Notes: a model not told the origin generated them from the sequence alone. A stretch of 64,000 nucleotides of DNA from Sinorhizobium sp. RAC02 (GCF_001713395.1 NZ_CP016450.1:2676001-2740000); one strand, 5' to 3'; positions 26,278 to 36,018 are shown, counted from the first letter of the stretch. A program made the numbers and translations.

Positions 26278-26661
26278 CTATTGTGCGGCGATCGCTTCGA
26301 CTTCGAGCAACCATTTTTCGTCGAAGATCGAGGCGATGACGACACTCATGGCCGGCGCGACGCCGCCGAGATATTCGCTGCGGATCTCGCGATTGGCCAG
26401 AGTGTGATGCCGGTCGGCAAGAAATGTCGTGACCTTGACGAGATCGGCCTTCGACATCCCGGCAGCTTTCAGCTGAGCGTCGATGTTGCGCCAGACGAGC
26501 CGCGCCTGGTCCTCGAAGCCCTCGGGCACCTTGTCGTCGTCCGAGACGGGGATTTGGCCGCTGATGAACAGCAGCGTCTTGAAATCCTCGATCTTCACGG
26601 CCTGCGAATAGCCGCCCCGCGGGGCGGGGGCGTTCTTGGCATTGACTGTTTCGCGCTTCAT
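26278..26661 (-). CDS. RidA/YjgF family protein lacking the catalytic arginine
   Basis: This is a small trimer-forming Rid-family protein of 127 residues. The fold is recognised from GGYSQAVKIEDFKTLLFISG, DLVKVTTFLAD and the C-terminal EVEAIA. In active RidA imine deaminases an arginine in PARS (Arg105 of E. coli) binds the substrate carboxylate; here the aligned segment reads APAMS, so that residue is Met105. It is therefore unlikely to be a classical 2-aminoacrylate deaminase and may belong to a non-archetypal Rid subgroup. It sits between liuB and liuD with short gaps and a strong GAGGAGG site, so it is part of the leucine operon. Confidence 0.88.
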   Translation of the reverse strand: MKRETVNAKNAPAPRGGYSQAVKIEDFKTLLFISGQIPVSDDDKVPEGFEDQARLVWRNIDAQLKAAGMSKADLVKVTTFLADRHHTLANREIRSEYLGGVAPAMSVVIASIFDEKWLLEVEAIAAQ

Positions 26662-26674
26662 GGACTTGCCTCCT

Positions 26675-28282
26675 CTACATTCGGAAAATGCCGAAACGGG
26701 TGGGCTCGATCGGCGCGTTGAGCGCCGCCGAGAGCGAGAGCGCCAGCACATCGCGTGTCTTGCGCGGATCGACGATACCGTCGTCCCAGAGCCGGGCCGA
26801 GGCATAGAGCGGGTGGCTCTGGCGGGCGAACATGTCGATGGTCGGCTGCTTGAAGGCGGCTTCCTCCTCGGCGCTCCAGCTGCCGCCGGTGCGCTCGATG
26901 CCCTCGCGCTTGACGGTCGCCAGCACGCCGGCCGCCTGCTCACCGCCCATCACGGCGATGCGGCTGTTCGGCCAGGTCCAGAGGAAACGCGGCGAATAGG
27001 CCCGGCCGCACATGCCGTAGTTGCCGGCACCATAGGAGCCGCCGATCAGCACGGTGAGCTTCGGCACATTTGCGGTCGCGACCGCCGTGACGAGCTTGGC
27101 ACCGTTCTTGGCGATGCCTTCCGCCTCATATTTGCGGCCGACCATGAAGCCGGTGATGTTTTGCAGGAAGACCAGCGGGATACCACGCTGGGCGCAGAGC
27201 TCGATGAAATGCGCACCTTTCAGCGCGGCTTCGGAGAACAGCACGCCATTGTTGGCGATAATGCCGACGGAAAGGCCGTGCAGGGCGGCGAAGCCGCAGA
27301 CCAGCGTGGTGCCGAACCGGGCCTTGAACTCGTCGAAGCGCGAGCCATCGACCACGCGGGCGATCACTTCGCGCACATCATAGGGCGTGCGCGTATCGGC
27401 CGGCACGATGCCGAGCAGCTCTTCCGGGTCGTAGAGCGGTGCATCGCCATTGCCGGACTTCGTAACTTCCGGCTTACGCGTATTGAGGTTCGCGGCGATC
27501 TGCCGGGCAATCGACAAGGCATGCCGGTCATCGCGCGCCAAATGGTCGGCGACGCCGGAAAGGCGGGTGTGCACGTCGCCACCACCCAGATCCTCGGCCG
27601 TCACCACCTCGCCCGTCGCGGCCTTCACCAGCGGCGGGCCGGCGAGGAAGATCGTGCCCTGATTCTCGACGATGACCGTCTCGTCGCTCATCGCCGGAAC
27701 ATAGGCGCCGCCCGCCGTGCAACTGCCCATCACGACGGCGACCTGCGGAATGCCGGCGGCGGACATCTGGGCCTGATTGTAGAAGATGCGGCCGAAATGA
27801 TCGCGATCGGGAAAGACCTCGTCCTGGTTCGGCAGGTTGGCGCCACCGGAATCAACGAGGTAGATGCAGGGTAGCCGGTTTTCCGCAGCAATCTCTTGCG
27901 CGCGCAGATGCTTCTTCACGGTGATCGGGTAGTAGGTGCCGCCTTTCACCGTGGCGTCGTTGCAGACGATCATGCATTCGCGGCCGGAGACGCGGCCGAT
28001 GCCGGCGATCATGCCGCCGGAAGGCGAGGCACCGTCATAGAGGCCGTGGCCGGCGGTGAGGCCGATTTCGAGGAATGGGGAACCGGGATCGAGCAATTGC
28101 GCCACGCGGTCGCGCGGCAGCAGCTTTCCACGCGCGACATGGCGCTCCCGCGCTTTCGCGCCGCCGCCATCCATGGCCGCGCCTGCGGCCTCTTCCACAA
28201 GCCTCAGCGCATCGAGCATGACCTTGCGGTTCGTCTCGAAGGTTTCGCTGCGGGTGTTCACGGCCGAGGGGATGACCGGCAT
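26675..28282 (-). CDS. liuB: Methylcrotonoyl-CoA carboxylase beta subunit
   Basis: This is the carboxyltransferase subunit of 535 residues; it transfers the carboxyl group from biotin to 3-methylcrotonyl-CoA. The N-terminal half has [20 protein letters not shown] and [16 protein letters not shown]; CoA-binding and oxyanion-loop segments are [51 protein letters not shown] and [16 protein letters not shown]. These specific strings fit MCC beta better than propionyl-CoA carboxylase beta. AGGAGA precedes the ATG, whose first base overlaps the liuA stop. Confidence 0.95.
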   Translation of the reverse strand: MPVIPSAVNTRSETFETNRKVMLDALRLVEEAAGAAMDGGGAKARERHVARGKLLPRDRVAQLLDPGSPFLEIGLTAGHGLYDGASPSGGMIAGIGRVSGRECMIVCNDATVKGGTYYPITVKKHLRAQEIAAENRLPCIYLVDSGGANLPNQDEVFPDRDHFGRIFYNQAQMSAAGIPQVAVVMGSCTAGGAYVPAMSDETVIVENQGTIFLAGPPLVKAATGEVVTAEDLGGGDVHTRLSGVADHLARDDRHALSIARQIAANLNTRKPEVTKSGNGDAPLYDPEELLGIVPADTRTPYDVREVIARVVDGSRFDEFKARFGTTLVCGFAALHGLSVGIIANNGVLFSEAALKGAHFIELCAQRGIPLVFLQNITGFMVGRKYEAEGIAKNGAKLVTAVATANVPKLTVLIGGSYGAGNYGMCGRAYSPRFLWTWPNSRIAVMGGEQAAGVLATVKREGIERTGGSWSAEEEAAFKQPTIDMFARQSHPLYASARLWDDGIVDPRKTRDVLALSLSAALNAPIEPTRFGIFRM

Positions 28283-29445
28283 TACAGCGTCTCCTGAAAG
28301 ATTTCGCGGCCGATCAGCATGCGGCGGATTTCGGATGTGCCCGCACCGATCTCGTAGAGCTTGGCGTCGCGCAGCAGGCGGCCGGTCGGGTAGTCGTTGA
28401 TATAGCCGTTGCCGCCCAGCGACTGGATGGCCTCGAGCGCCAGTTTCGTCGCCATCTCGGCGGAGTAGAGGATACAGCCGGCGGCGTCCTTGCGGGTCGT
28501 CTCGCCGCGGTCGCAGGCGCTGGCGACGGCGTAGACATAGGCACGGCAGGCATTGAGCGCGACATACATGTCGGCGACCTTGCCCTGCATCAGCTGGAAC
28601 TCGCCGATCGACTGGCCGAACTGCTTTCGCTCGTGGATGTAGGGTACGACCACGTCGAGGCAGGCGGCCATGATGCCGAGTGGACCGCCGGAGAGCACGA
28701 CGCGCTCATAATCGAGGCCGGACATCAGCACGTTGACGCCGCGGCCGACCGTGCCCATCACGTTCTCCTCCGGCACCTCGCAGTCGACAAAAACCAGTTC
28801 GCAGGTATTGGAGCCGCGCATGCCGAGCTTGTCGAGTTTCTGGGCGGTCGAGAAGCCGGCAAAACCCTTTTCGATCAGGAAGGCGGTGATGCCGCGCGAA
28901 CCCGCCTCGGGATCGGTCTTGGCATAGACCACCAGCACATCCGCATCCGGCCCGTTGGTGATCCACATCTTGTTGCCGTTCAGCACATAGCGGTCACCGC
29001 GCTTTTCGGCACGCAGCTTCATCGAGACGACGTCGGAGCCAGCACCCGGCTCGGACATGGCGAGCGCGCCGACATGGTCGCCGGAGATCAGTTTTGGCAG
29101 GTATTTCTGGCGCTGCTCGGATGTCGCGTTGCGGATGATCTGGTTGACGCAGAGGTTGGAATGGGCGCCGTAGCTCAGGCCCACCGAGGCGGAGGCGCGG
29201 CTGATCTCCTCCATCGCCACGCAGTGCGCAAGATAGCCCATGCCCGAGCCGCCATAGGATTCCGGCGCGGTAATGCCGAGCAGGCCGAGGTCGCCCATCT
29301 CCCGCCAGAGCGGCATGGGAAAGTTGTTCGTGCGGTCGATCTCGGCCGCCTGCGGCGCGATACGGTCCGTCGCGAACCGCCGCACGCTTTCGCGCAGCGC
29401 CTCTATGTCTTCCCCGAGCCCGAAGCTCATGCCGGCGTCGTACAT
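28282..29445 (-). CDS. liuA: Isovaleryl-CoA dehydrogenase
   Basis: This FAD acyl-CoA dehydrogenase oxidises isovaleryl-CoA to 3-methylcrotonyl-CoA and passes electrons to ETF. The protein has about 387 residues with the acyl-CoA dehydrogenase signatures [16 protein letters not shown] and [29 protein letters not shown] in the C-terminal domain. The catalytic base lies in the isovaleryl-type position inside [14 protein letters not shown]. Two ATGs are possible; I use the one 6 bases after GGGGAGG (MYDAGMSFG), two codons inside the longest frame. It begins 24 bases after the oxidoreductase stop. Confidence 0.94.
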   Translation of the reverse strand: MYDAGMSFGLGEDIEALRESVRRFATDRIAPQAAEIDRTNNFPMPLWREMGDLGLLGITAPESYGGSGMGYLAHCVAMEEISRASASVGLSYGAHSNLCVNQIIRNATSEQRQKYLPKLISGDHVGALAMSEPGAGSDVVSMKLRAEKRGDRYVLNGNKMWITNGPDADVLVVYAKTDPEAGSRGITAFLIEKGFAGFSTAQKLDKLGMRGSNTCELVFVDCEVPEENVMGTVGRGVNVLMSGLDYERVVLSGGPLGIMAACLDVVVPYIHERKQFGQSIGEFQLMQGKVADMYVALNACRAYVYAVASACDRGETTRKDAAGCILYSAEMATKLALEAIQSLGGNGYINDYPTGRLLRDAKLYEIGAGTSEIRRMLIGREIFQETL

Positions 29446-29469
29446 GTCCATCCTCCCCTTGTCGCCGCC

Positions 29470-32400
29470 TCAGGCGGCCGTCTTCTGTCGTTCCGTCCTG
29501 TCGAAGGCCACGCGCATTTCCGCTTCACGCGCCTTCACCCGCTTCGCGGCATCCTCCTTCACCGGCCCGTATCCGCGAATCTCGCCGTAAAGCGAGGCAA
29601 GCGCAACGGCCGCATCGAGGTTTTCACGACAGAGGTTTTTCAGCACATGCTCGACCAGCGCCGCATAGTCGGTGATGAGCTGGCGCTCCATGCGGCGCTC
29701 CGTGGTGCGGCCGAACGGGTCGAGGGCCGTGCCGCGCAGGCCCTTGAGGCCGGCGAGTACACCGAAGGCCGGCAGCATCCAGCGGCCGAAGCGGCGCTTG
29801 CGCGGCCGGCCGTTCGCATCTTCACCCTGCAGGAACGGCGGCGCGAGGTTGAAGGCGATGCGGTAATTGCCCTCGAACTGCTCGGAAAGCCCCGCCTTGA
29901 AGGCCGGATCGGTGAAGAGCCGCGCCACCTCATATTCGTCCTTGTAGGCGAGAAGCTGGGCATAGACATGCGCAACCGCTCGCGTCAGCCGGTCATCCGG
30001 CACAAACGCCTTTTCGGCTTCCCGTACGCGGTCCACCAGCGCCTTGTAGCGGCTGGCGAGGGCAGCGTTCTGGTAGGCCGTGAGGTGCGTCATACGGTGC
30101 GCGATCAGCTCTTCCGTTGCCATGGTCTCCAGTGTCGCGGTCCGTTTGCCCGGCTCCAGCAGGCGCTCGGCGCGGGCGGGATCGGCGGCAATCAGCCGGC
30201 CCCAGCCGAAGGCGGAGAGCGTGGCGTCGACCGCCACCCCGTTCAGCACGATCGCCTGTTCGATCGCCTGGCGGGTGAGCGGAATCAAACCCTTCTGCCA
30301 GGCGAAACCGGTCATCAGGATGTTCGTCGCCATGGCATTGCCGGCAACCTTTTCGGCGACCGTGGTGAAATCGAGCAGGTGCGACGGCGCCCGCAATGCG
30401 GCGCGCACCGTGTTCTCGACGTCGCGCCGGCGGAAGTCGAAGTCCCGCTTGCGCACGAAATCGGCGACCGGTGTCAGCCTGGTGTTGATCACGCCCGTCG
30501 TGCGGTGGTGGTCGCAGAGCGTCACGGCATCCTTGGAGGAGGCCACCACGTCGTCGGCGGCAATCAGCAGGTCCGCACCGCCGGTGATGATGCGCGGCGA
30601 GGATACGTCCTGATCTTTGAGACCAATGCGCAGGTGGCTCATCACGGCGCCCCCCTTCTGGGCGAGGCCTGCCATATCGAGGATCATCGGCGACTTGCCG
30701 TCGAGATGGGCAGCCATGCCGAGGATGGCGCTGATCGTGAGGATGCCCGTGCCTCCAATGCCGGCGATGGCGATGTTGTAGGAACGGTCGCCAATCCTGA
30801 CGATCTCGGGTTCCGGAATGCCTGTGAGGTCCGGGTTCGAGCGTGCCGTCTTGCGCAGGCGGCCGCCCTCCACCGTCACGAAGGACGGACAGAAACCCTT
30901 GAGGCAGGAATAGTCCTTGTTGCAGGTCGACTGGTTGATCTTGCGTTTGCGGCCAAATTCCGTATCGAGCGGTTCGACGGAGACGCAGTTCGACTGGGTG
31001 GAACAGTCGCCGCAGCCTTCGCAGACCGCCGGATTGACCATCAGGCGGACCGGCGGGTCTTCCATAAGGCCGCGCGAACGGCGGCGGCGCTTTTCTGCCG
31101 CACAGGTCTGCACATAGACGATGGCCGAGCAGCCGGTCACGTCCCTTATGTCGCGCATCACCCGGTCCATCTCGTCACGGTGGCGAATGATGACACCCGG
31201 TGCCAGCATGGACGGCGAATAGACTTCGGGATGGTCGGAAACGAGGTAGATCGGCCCGACGCCCTCGTCATGCAGCTGGCGCGTCACCGCCTCGGGGCTG
31301 ATGGGCCCGTCGACCGTTTGCCCGCCGGTCATGGCAACCGCGTCGTTGTAGAGCAGCTTGTAGGTGATGTTGACACCGGCTGCGACCGACTGGCGGATCG
31401 CCAGGATGCCGGAATGGTAATAGGTGCCGTCGCCGAGATTGACGAACATGTGCTTTTCATCGGTAAACGGCGCGATGCCCGACCACGGCACGCCCTCGGC
31501 GCCCATATGCGTGAAGGTCGTCGTCTCGCGATCCATCCACTGCACCATGTAATGGCAGCCGATGCCGGCCGCCGCACGGCTTCCCTCCGGCACCTTGGTG
31601 GAGGTGTTGTGCGGACAGCCCGAGCAGAAATAGGGCACGCGCTCGATGGGCGCGGCATGCGCCTTGCGGATCTTTTCGCGCTCCAGCAGGTAGGCGAGTT
31701 CGTCGGCGATCACCGTCTTCAGGCCGGCATCGAATTCGAAATGCAGCAGGCGGGCGGCGATGGCGCGGGCGACCACGCCGACCGTCAGCGCCTGCGACAG
31801 GGGTAGGAAGGGATGGTCTTCATGGTCGAACTTGCCGATGATGCGGGGTCGTTCGCCGTGATGCCAGTTGAACAGTTGCTGCTTGATCTGGTTTTCGATG
31901 ATCTCGCGGCGCTCCTCCACCACGAGCACCTCTTCGAGTCCTTGCGAAAATTCGCGCACGCCTTCCGGTTCCAGCGGCCAGGGCATGCGGACCTTGTAGA
32001 TACGCATGCCGATCTCGGCCATCTCGGCCGGGCCAAGCGAAAGCTCCTTCAGCGCCTGGAGCACATCCTCATAGGCCTTGCCGGATGCGATGATGCCGAA
32101 GCGGGCGCGTGGCACATCATGCGTCACCTCATCCACCTTGTTGGCGCGGGCAAAGGCGATGGCTGCATAGCCCTTGTAGGTCTGCAGCCGTTCGTCCTGT
32201 GGCAGCGGCGGATCCGGCCAACGCAGGCTGAGGCCGCCCGGCGGTAACTCGAAATCTTCGGGCAAGACGAACTGCCGGCGCTCGCCCGCAAGATCGACCG
32301 AGGCAGTGGTCTCGACCGTGTCGGAGATGAACTTCATGCCGACCCAGCAGCCGGAATAGCGCGACATGGCGGTGCCAAGCAGCCCATATTCGACGAACTC

Positions 32401-32931
32401 GTGGATGGATGACGGATAGAGCACCGGCATCAGCGCCGACATGAAGGCATGGTCGGACTGGTGCGGGATGGACGACGACTTTGCCGAGTGATCGTCGCCG
32501 GCAAAACACAGCACGCCGCCCTGTTTCGAGGTACCGGCGGCATTGGCGTGTTTGAAGACGTCGCCACAGCGATCGACACCCGGCCCCTTGCCGTACCAGT
32601 AACCCGCGACGCCGTCTTTGCGTGCGCCGGGCGACAGATGAAGCTGCTGCGTGCCCCAGACGGCGGCGGCCGCCAGATCCTCGTTCACCCCCGGCCGGAA
32701 CACGATGTCGTGCGCCGCCAGATGTTTGCCGGCTTTCGCCAGCTGCTGGTCGTAATTGCCGAGCGGCGACCCACGATAACCCGAGATGAATGCAGCAGTG
32801 TTCAGCCCCGCGGCACGGTCGCGCCGCATCTGAACGATGGGCAGGCGCACGAGTGCCTGGATGCCGGAAAGGAAGACCCTTCCCTCCTCCGCCGTATACT
32901 TGTCCTCGAGAGAAAAGCTCTGCTTCAGCAT
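29470..32931 (-). CDS. Fused 2-oxoacid:ferredoxin oxidoreductase (indolepyruvate type)
   Basis: This 1153-residue protein fuses the IorA and IorB functions: a TPP-dependent 2-oxoacid oxidoreductase that makes an acyl-CoA and reduces ferredoxin. The N-terminal part is transketolase-like (SGIQALVRLPIVQMRRD, GYRGSPLGNYD). The middle carries the TPP region and Fe-S ligands in VCEGCGDCSTQSNC and CNKDYSCLKGFCPSF. The C-terminal part is the gamma/IorB domain (IAGIGGTGILTISAILGMAA). Family members usually act on aryl pyruvates. Its position just before liuA suggests a branched-chain 2-oxoacid as substrate, which is my inference. GAGGAGG precedes the ATG. Confidence 0.9.
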   Translation of the reverse strand: MLKQSFSLEDKYTAEEGRVFLSGIQALVRLPIVQMRRDRAAGLNTAAFISGYRGSPLGNYDQQLAKAGKHLAAHDIVFRPGVNEDLAAAAVWGTQQLHLSPGARKDGVAGYWYGKGPGVDRCGDVFKHANAAGTSKQGGVLCFAGDDHSAKSSSIPHQSDHAFMSALMPVLYPSSIHEFVEYGLLGTAMSRYSGCWVGMKFISDTVETTASVDLAGERRQFVLPEDFELPPGGLSLRWPDPPLPQDERLQTYKGYAAIAFARANKVDEVTHDVPRARFGIIASGKAYEDVLQALKELSLGPAEMAEIGMRIYKVRMPWPLEPEGVREFSQGLEEVLVVEERREIIENQIKQQLFNWHHGERPRIIGKFDHEDHPFLPLSQALTVGVVARAIAARLLHFEFDAGLKTVIADELAYLLEREKIRKAHAAPIERVPYFCSGCPHNTSTKVPEGSRAAAGIGCHYMVQWMDRETTTFTHMGAEGVPWSGIAPFTDEKHMFVNLGDGTYYHSGILAIRQSVAAGVNITYKLLYNDAVAMTGGQTVDGPISPEAVTRQLHDEGVGPIYLVSDHPEVYSPSMLAPGVIIRHRDEMDRVMRDIRDVTGCSAIVYVQTCAAEKRRRRSRGLMEDPPVRLMVNPAVCEGCGDCSTQSNCVSVEPLDTEFGRKRKINQSTCNKDYSCLKGFCPSFVTVEGGRLRKTARSNPDLTGIPEPEIVRIGDRSYNIAIAGIGGTGILTISAILGMAAHLDGKSPMILDMAGLAQKGGAVMSHLRIGLKDQDVSSPRIITGGADLLIAADDVVASSKDAVTLCDHHRTTGVINTRLTPVADFVRKRDFDFRRRDVENTVRAALRAPSHLLDFTTVAEKVAGNAMATNILMTGFAWQKGLIPLTRQAIEQAIVLNGVAVDATLSAFGWGRLIAADPARAERLLEPGKRTATLETMATEELIAHRMTHLTAYQNAALASRYKALVDRVREAEKAFVPDDRLTRAVAHVYAQLLAYKDEYEVARLFTDPAFKAGLSEQFEGNYRIAFNLAPPFLQGEDANGRPRKRRFGRWMLPAFGVLAGLKGLRGTALDPFGRTTERRMERQLITDYAALVEHVLKNLCRENLDAAVALASLYGEIRGYGPVKEDAAKRVKAREAEMRVAFDRTERQKTAA

Positions 32932-33094
32932 GACTTCCTCCTCGATGGCCCTCCTCCACGAAAGCCATCCTCCATATCTAGGAGCCTACGCCGGGATTGG
33001 GAGGAGCGGGTCCTTATTTTCTCCTTGCAGCATCACGATTTAGGGATGGTATCCGCAAAGCGGGCCTGTGGACGCAAAGCTATCCTACTGAGCC

Positions 33095-33547
33095 TCAGAT
33101 CGGCACGCGGTGGGTGTTTTTCAGCTCATCGAGCGCGAAGCTCGAATTGACGAAGCCGACGCCCGGCAAGCGCAGCAGGGCCTTCTTCAAAATCTCCTCG
33201 TACTGGCGCACACTGCTGGTCAGCACGCGCAGCACATAGTCGTGCTCGCCGGTCATCGAGTAGCACTGCACGACTTCCGGCATGTTCTTGACCGCCTTCT
33301 CGAATTCGAGCAGCGTCACTTCGTCATGCTGTTTTAGCCGCACGAAGCAGAAGACCGAGACCTCGAAGCCGACGAGCTTCGGGTCGACCGCAATGATACG
33401 ACCGCGGATGATGCCGAGCCGCTCCATCTCCTTGATGCGCCGCCAGCACGGCGTATGGCTGAGGCCCACGCGCTCGCCGATCTGGGCGACCGTCAGCTCC
33501 GGTTCGCTCTGCAAAAGCCGCAGGATCTTGCGGCTCGTCTCGTCCAT
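33095..33547 (-). CDS. Lrp/AsnC family transcriptional regulator
   Basis: This is a regulator of about 150 residues that senses an amino acid through its RAM domain. The N-terminal winged helix-turn-helix is DETSRKILRLLQSEPELTVA followed by QIGERVGLSHTPCWRRIKEM; the C-terminal ligand domain has VVQCYSMTGEHDYVLRVL. I use the internal ATG (MDETSRK) since GAGGG is 5 bases upstream; a start five codons earlier is possible. It lies 18 bases after the FAH gene and 163 bases before the 2-oxoacid oxidoreductase, so it probably controls the leucine cluster downstream. Confidence 0.93.
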   Translation of the reverse strand: MDETSRKILRLLQSEPELTVAQIGERVGLSHTPCWRRIKEMERLGIIRGRIIAVDPKLVGFEVSVFCFVRLKQHDEVTLLEFEKAVKNMPEVVQCYSMTGEHDYVLRVLTSSVRQYEEILKKALLRLPGVGFVNSSFALDELKNTHRVPI

Positions 33548-33565
33548 GCTGCCCTCGCCCATGAC

Positions 33566-34717
33566 CTAGAGAAACCCGCGGGAGGCGAGATTGCGCATCA
33601 AGGCGGCGATACCGAAGGTCCAGGGCGGGCATTTGGTAGAGAGACGTACCGTGTTGACCAGCGCCCCCAACTCGGCATTCGAGATGGTGACCCGGTCGCC
33701 GGTCTTGTGGGTAAAGCCCTGGCCCGGCGCATCGCGGTCCTCGACCGGTGCAAAGAGCGTGCCCATGAACAGCATGAAACCGTCAGGATATTGGTGGTGT
33801 TTGCCGATCGTCTGGGAAACGAGATCGAGCGGGTCGCGGCTGATTTCACGCATCGTGCTGCGGCCCTTCAGCAGGAAGCCGTCCTCCCCTTCGATCGAGA
33901 GGTCGAGATCGGCCTTGCGCACGTCATCGATCGAATAGGTCTCGTCGAACAGGCGAATGAACGGACCGATGGCGGAGGAGGCATTGTTGTCCTTCGCCTT
34001 GCCGAGCAACAGTGCCGAGCGGCCCTCGACATCGCGCAGGTTCACATCATTGCCGAGTGTCGCGCCCTTGATGCGGCCCTTGCTGTCGACGGCCAGCACG
34101 ATTTCCGGCTCTGGGTTGTTCCACTTCGAAATCGGATGCAGGCCGACCGAAGCCCCCCATCCGACCGAGGCGAGCACCGGTGCTTTCGTAAACACCTCGG
34201 CATCCGGCCCGATGCCGACTTCGAGATATTGCGACCAGACGCCTTCCTCGATCAGCGCCGCCTTGACCCTGGCCGCCGCTTCCGAGCCCGCCTTCAGGTC
34301 GCGCAGGCTGTCGCCGATGATGGCGGTGACACGACCGCGCACCTTCTCCGCCACAGCCGGATTGCCCGCCGCCTTCTCCTCGATCACCCGCTCGATCATC
34401 GACCGCGCAAAAGTGACGCCACAGGCCTTCACGGCCTGGAGATCGCAGGGCGCCAGAAGATGAAGCCGGGAAAAATCGCCCGCGCCTTCGACTGAAACCT
34501 CCAGCGCGACATCCAGCGTATCCAGGGGGTCGCAAGACGCAGAGCGCGCGACCGCCGCGGGGTCATCGTTCTCCAGAAGATCGCGCATGGTGGGTATGAT
34601 CTTTGAGGTTATGTCGCAGAGCTTGCCGTCACGCAAAACCACGACCGCCGGCCCCTGTACATCCGGCCGCCAGACGCGCCCGACAAACGTTCCTTGCGAA
34701 AAATTGCCTGCCGTCAC
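33566..34717 (-). CDS. Fumarylacetoacetate hydrolase family protein
   Basis: The protein has 383 residues. The FAH fold catalyses C-C hydrolysis, decarboxylation or dehydration of 2-oxo acids with a divalent metal. Recognised segments are GVTFARSMIERVIEEKA, the metal-ligand Glu-x-Glu in NNPEPEIVLAVDSKG, and ATLGNDVNLRDVEGRSA. The N-terminal 90 residues are a family-specific cap. The substrate is unknown; members of this length often act in sugar-acid or aromatic degradation. The start is GTG with AAGGAGG upstream. It may be the first gene of the unit continuing into the Lrp gene. Confidence 0.85.
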   Translation of the reverse strand: MTAGNFSQGTFVGRVWRPDVQGPAVVVLRDGKLCDITSKIIPTMRDLLENDDPAAVARSASCDPLDTLDVALEVSVEGAGDFSRLHLLAPCDLQAVKACGVTFARSMIERVIEEKAAGNPAVAEKVRGRVTAIIGDSLRDLKAGSEAAARVKAALIEEGVWSQYLEVGIGPDAEVFTKAPVLASVGWGASVGLHPISKWNNPEPEIVLAVDSKGRIKGATLGNDVNLRDVEGRSALLLGKAKDNNASSAIGPFIRLFDETYSIDDVRKADLDLSIEGEDGFLLKGRSTMREISRDPLDLVSQTIGKHHQYPDGFMLFMGTLFAPVEDRDAPGQGFTHKTGDRVTISNAELGALVNTVRLSTKCPPWTFGIAALMRNLASRGFL

Positions 34718-34799
34718 CGCGCGTCCTCCTTGCTGGCTTTCGTCCTATCGATATGCCTTCGTGGTCGTTAGGCACCCTCTGCCGGGCAGCGGAGCGTCT

Positions 34800-35984
34800 T
34801 CACCCACCCACAAACAAGTTTCGCACCTTTCTCAGGAAAAACCGGACACGCCTCTTTATGTTGTAGCCGCTCCAGTATTTTTCCGCAAAGCACGCATTCA
34901 AGATCGGCCTGCGCTTATAGGCAGCGGCGTTGACGAAAATTTCGAACAGATCGTCAAGCGCGGCTTCGGGCTTGCTTATGTTCGCGTCCAGCCACTCCGG
35001 ATCCGGACCGGCCGGCAGGACATCGTTGCGTATGCCGTCAAATGTCGCCTCCAATCCGCTGCCCTGAAACAGGAGATTGCCAAAGGAGGCCTTCCAACCG
35101 AAATCAGCAATGATCGCTGTCGGGATCCCTCGGCTGACGGCGTTTATCAGAAGCGTGCTCGCAAAGCCCAGGCACAGATCGCATCTACCCAAAGCTTCCT
35201 GCGGCGCGTCGTATTTCACCACCAGGTTCTTGGGCAGCATTCCCCCGGGGCTCGAGGACAGAAGAAGTTTCGGCAGCTGGTATTTCGGGGGATGCGCAGA
35301 ATTGTGCCCACTGTGATCCCGGCACTGCACGATGAGTTCCCTGTCTGGCCAGGCGAGTGCATAGTCAACCAAAAATCGGGACAGGGCCGTCCTGTCCCCC
35401 TTGCTGTAGGGAACAACGTTCTGGTCGATGAAGAGAACCGTGCGCAGCGAAGGACTTACCTCTGCACGTGGCTGAACGCCCATCAGAGATGGAAACCCGA
35501 GAAGGAAAGCGTTTTCGTCGCTCGCCCCGTGCTTTTTGCAAAACTTCTTGTAGTCCCTCACGTTGTTCTTCGAATTGAACAAGACAATGTCGCTGGCAAC
35601 CCGATGGGAAAACCCGACATCCTGCCGATAGAGTGTAACGCCGGCAAAACAGCTGACGAAGAGCGGCCGATCGCCATCTGAATGTTCGAATTCCCGCGTC
35701 ACATTCCAGATTCGGCGTCCGGAACAGCAGAAAAACACCACATCACAAGCGGCTGCCCTCACGGAGGCCGCAAGATTGCCGTCAGACGCATAGGAGAACC
35801 CTCCGGTCTTGCGCAGCGCTTTTGTGAGCGTGCCGTTGACGACAATGTCTCGCCCCGAATCCCTTTCCAGGAAAAGATACTGGACGTTGGCCCCTTTTGA
35901 TAAAAATACGGGAGCGAGCCTGGCGGCGATGTCCGCATAGGCGTCATAAGAGATAACGAATAGGATTTTCGGTTTTCTGGACAT
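34800..35984 (-). CDS. Uncharacterised protein of the surface-glycan locus, possible glycosyltransferase
   Basis: I do not recognise this 394-residue protein with certainty. It starts with a Rossmann-type strand (KPKILFVISYDAYADIAARL), has an internal strand-turn VRAAACDVVFFCC, and later LIVQCRDHSGHN and CDLCLGFASTLLINAVSRGI followed by PTAIIADFG. This late segment resembles the donor-site region of GT-B glycosyltransferases, where a conserved serine-rich loop precedes a 'sage of the clan, choose another' Pro-Thr-Ala/Val strand. The C terminus is basic (RRVRFFLRKVRNLF). It is divergent from the plus-strand glycan genes. An in-frame TTG two codons upstream is an alternative start. Confidence 0.6.
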   Translation of the reverse strand: MSRKPKILFVISYDAYADIAARLAPVFLSKGANVQYLFLERDSGRDIVVNGTLTKALRKTGGFSYASDGNLAASVRAAACDVVFFCCSGRRIWNVTREFEHSDGDRPLFVSCFAGVTLYRQDVGFSHRVASDIVLFNSKNNVRDYKKFCKKHGASDENAFLLGFPSLMGVQPRAEVSPSLRTVLFIDQNVVPYSKGDRTALSRFLVDYALAWPDRELIVQCRDHSGHNSAHPPKYQLPKLLLSSSPGGMLPKNLVVKYDAPQEALGRCDLCLGFASTLLINAVSRGIPTAIIADFGWKASFGNLLFQGSGLEATFDGIRNDVLPAGPDPEWLDANISKPEAALDDLFEIFVNAAAYKRRPILNACFAEKYWSGYNIKRRVRFFLRKVRNLFVGG

Positions 35985-36003
35985 TTTCAAAGGTAGGCGT
36001 TTG

Positions 36004-36018
36004 CGCCGTCAGACGGCG
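36004..36018. promoter_or_regulatory. Palindrome in the divergent glycan-gene spacer
   Basis: CGCCGTCAGACGGCG is a perfect 7-base inverted repeat around one A, 19 bases upstream of the leftward gene's ATG. It could be an operator or a short hairpin in the 5' leader. The rest of the roughly 250-base spacer shows no gene. Confidence 0.35.

Noticed and set aside
28633..31806. A 1057-codon plus-strand frame across liuA and the 2-oxoacid oxidoreductase
   Set aside because: It is antisense to clear families and has no recognisable fold or ribosome site; it is a composition artefact.
34718..34799. Attachment site of a tRNA-Thr-linked island
   Set aside because: No copy of the tRNA 3' end and no integrase were found at the left edge of the glycan locus.
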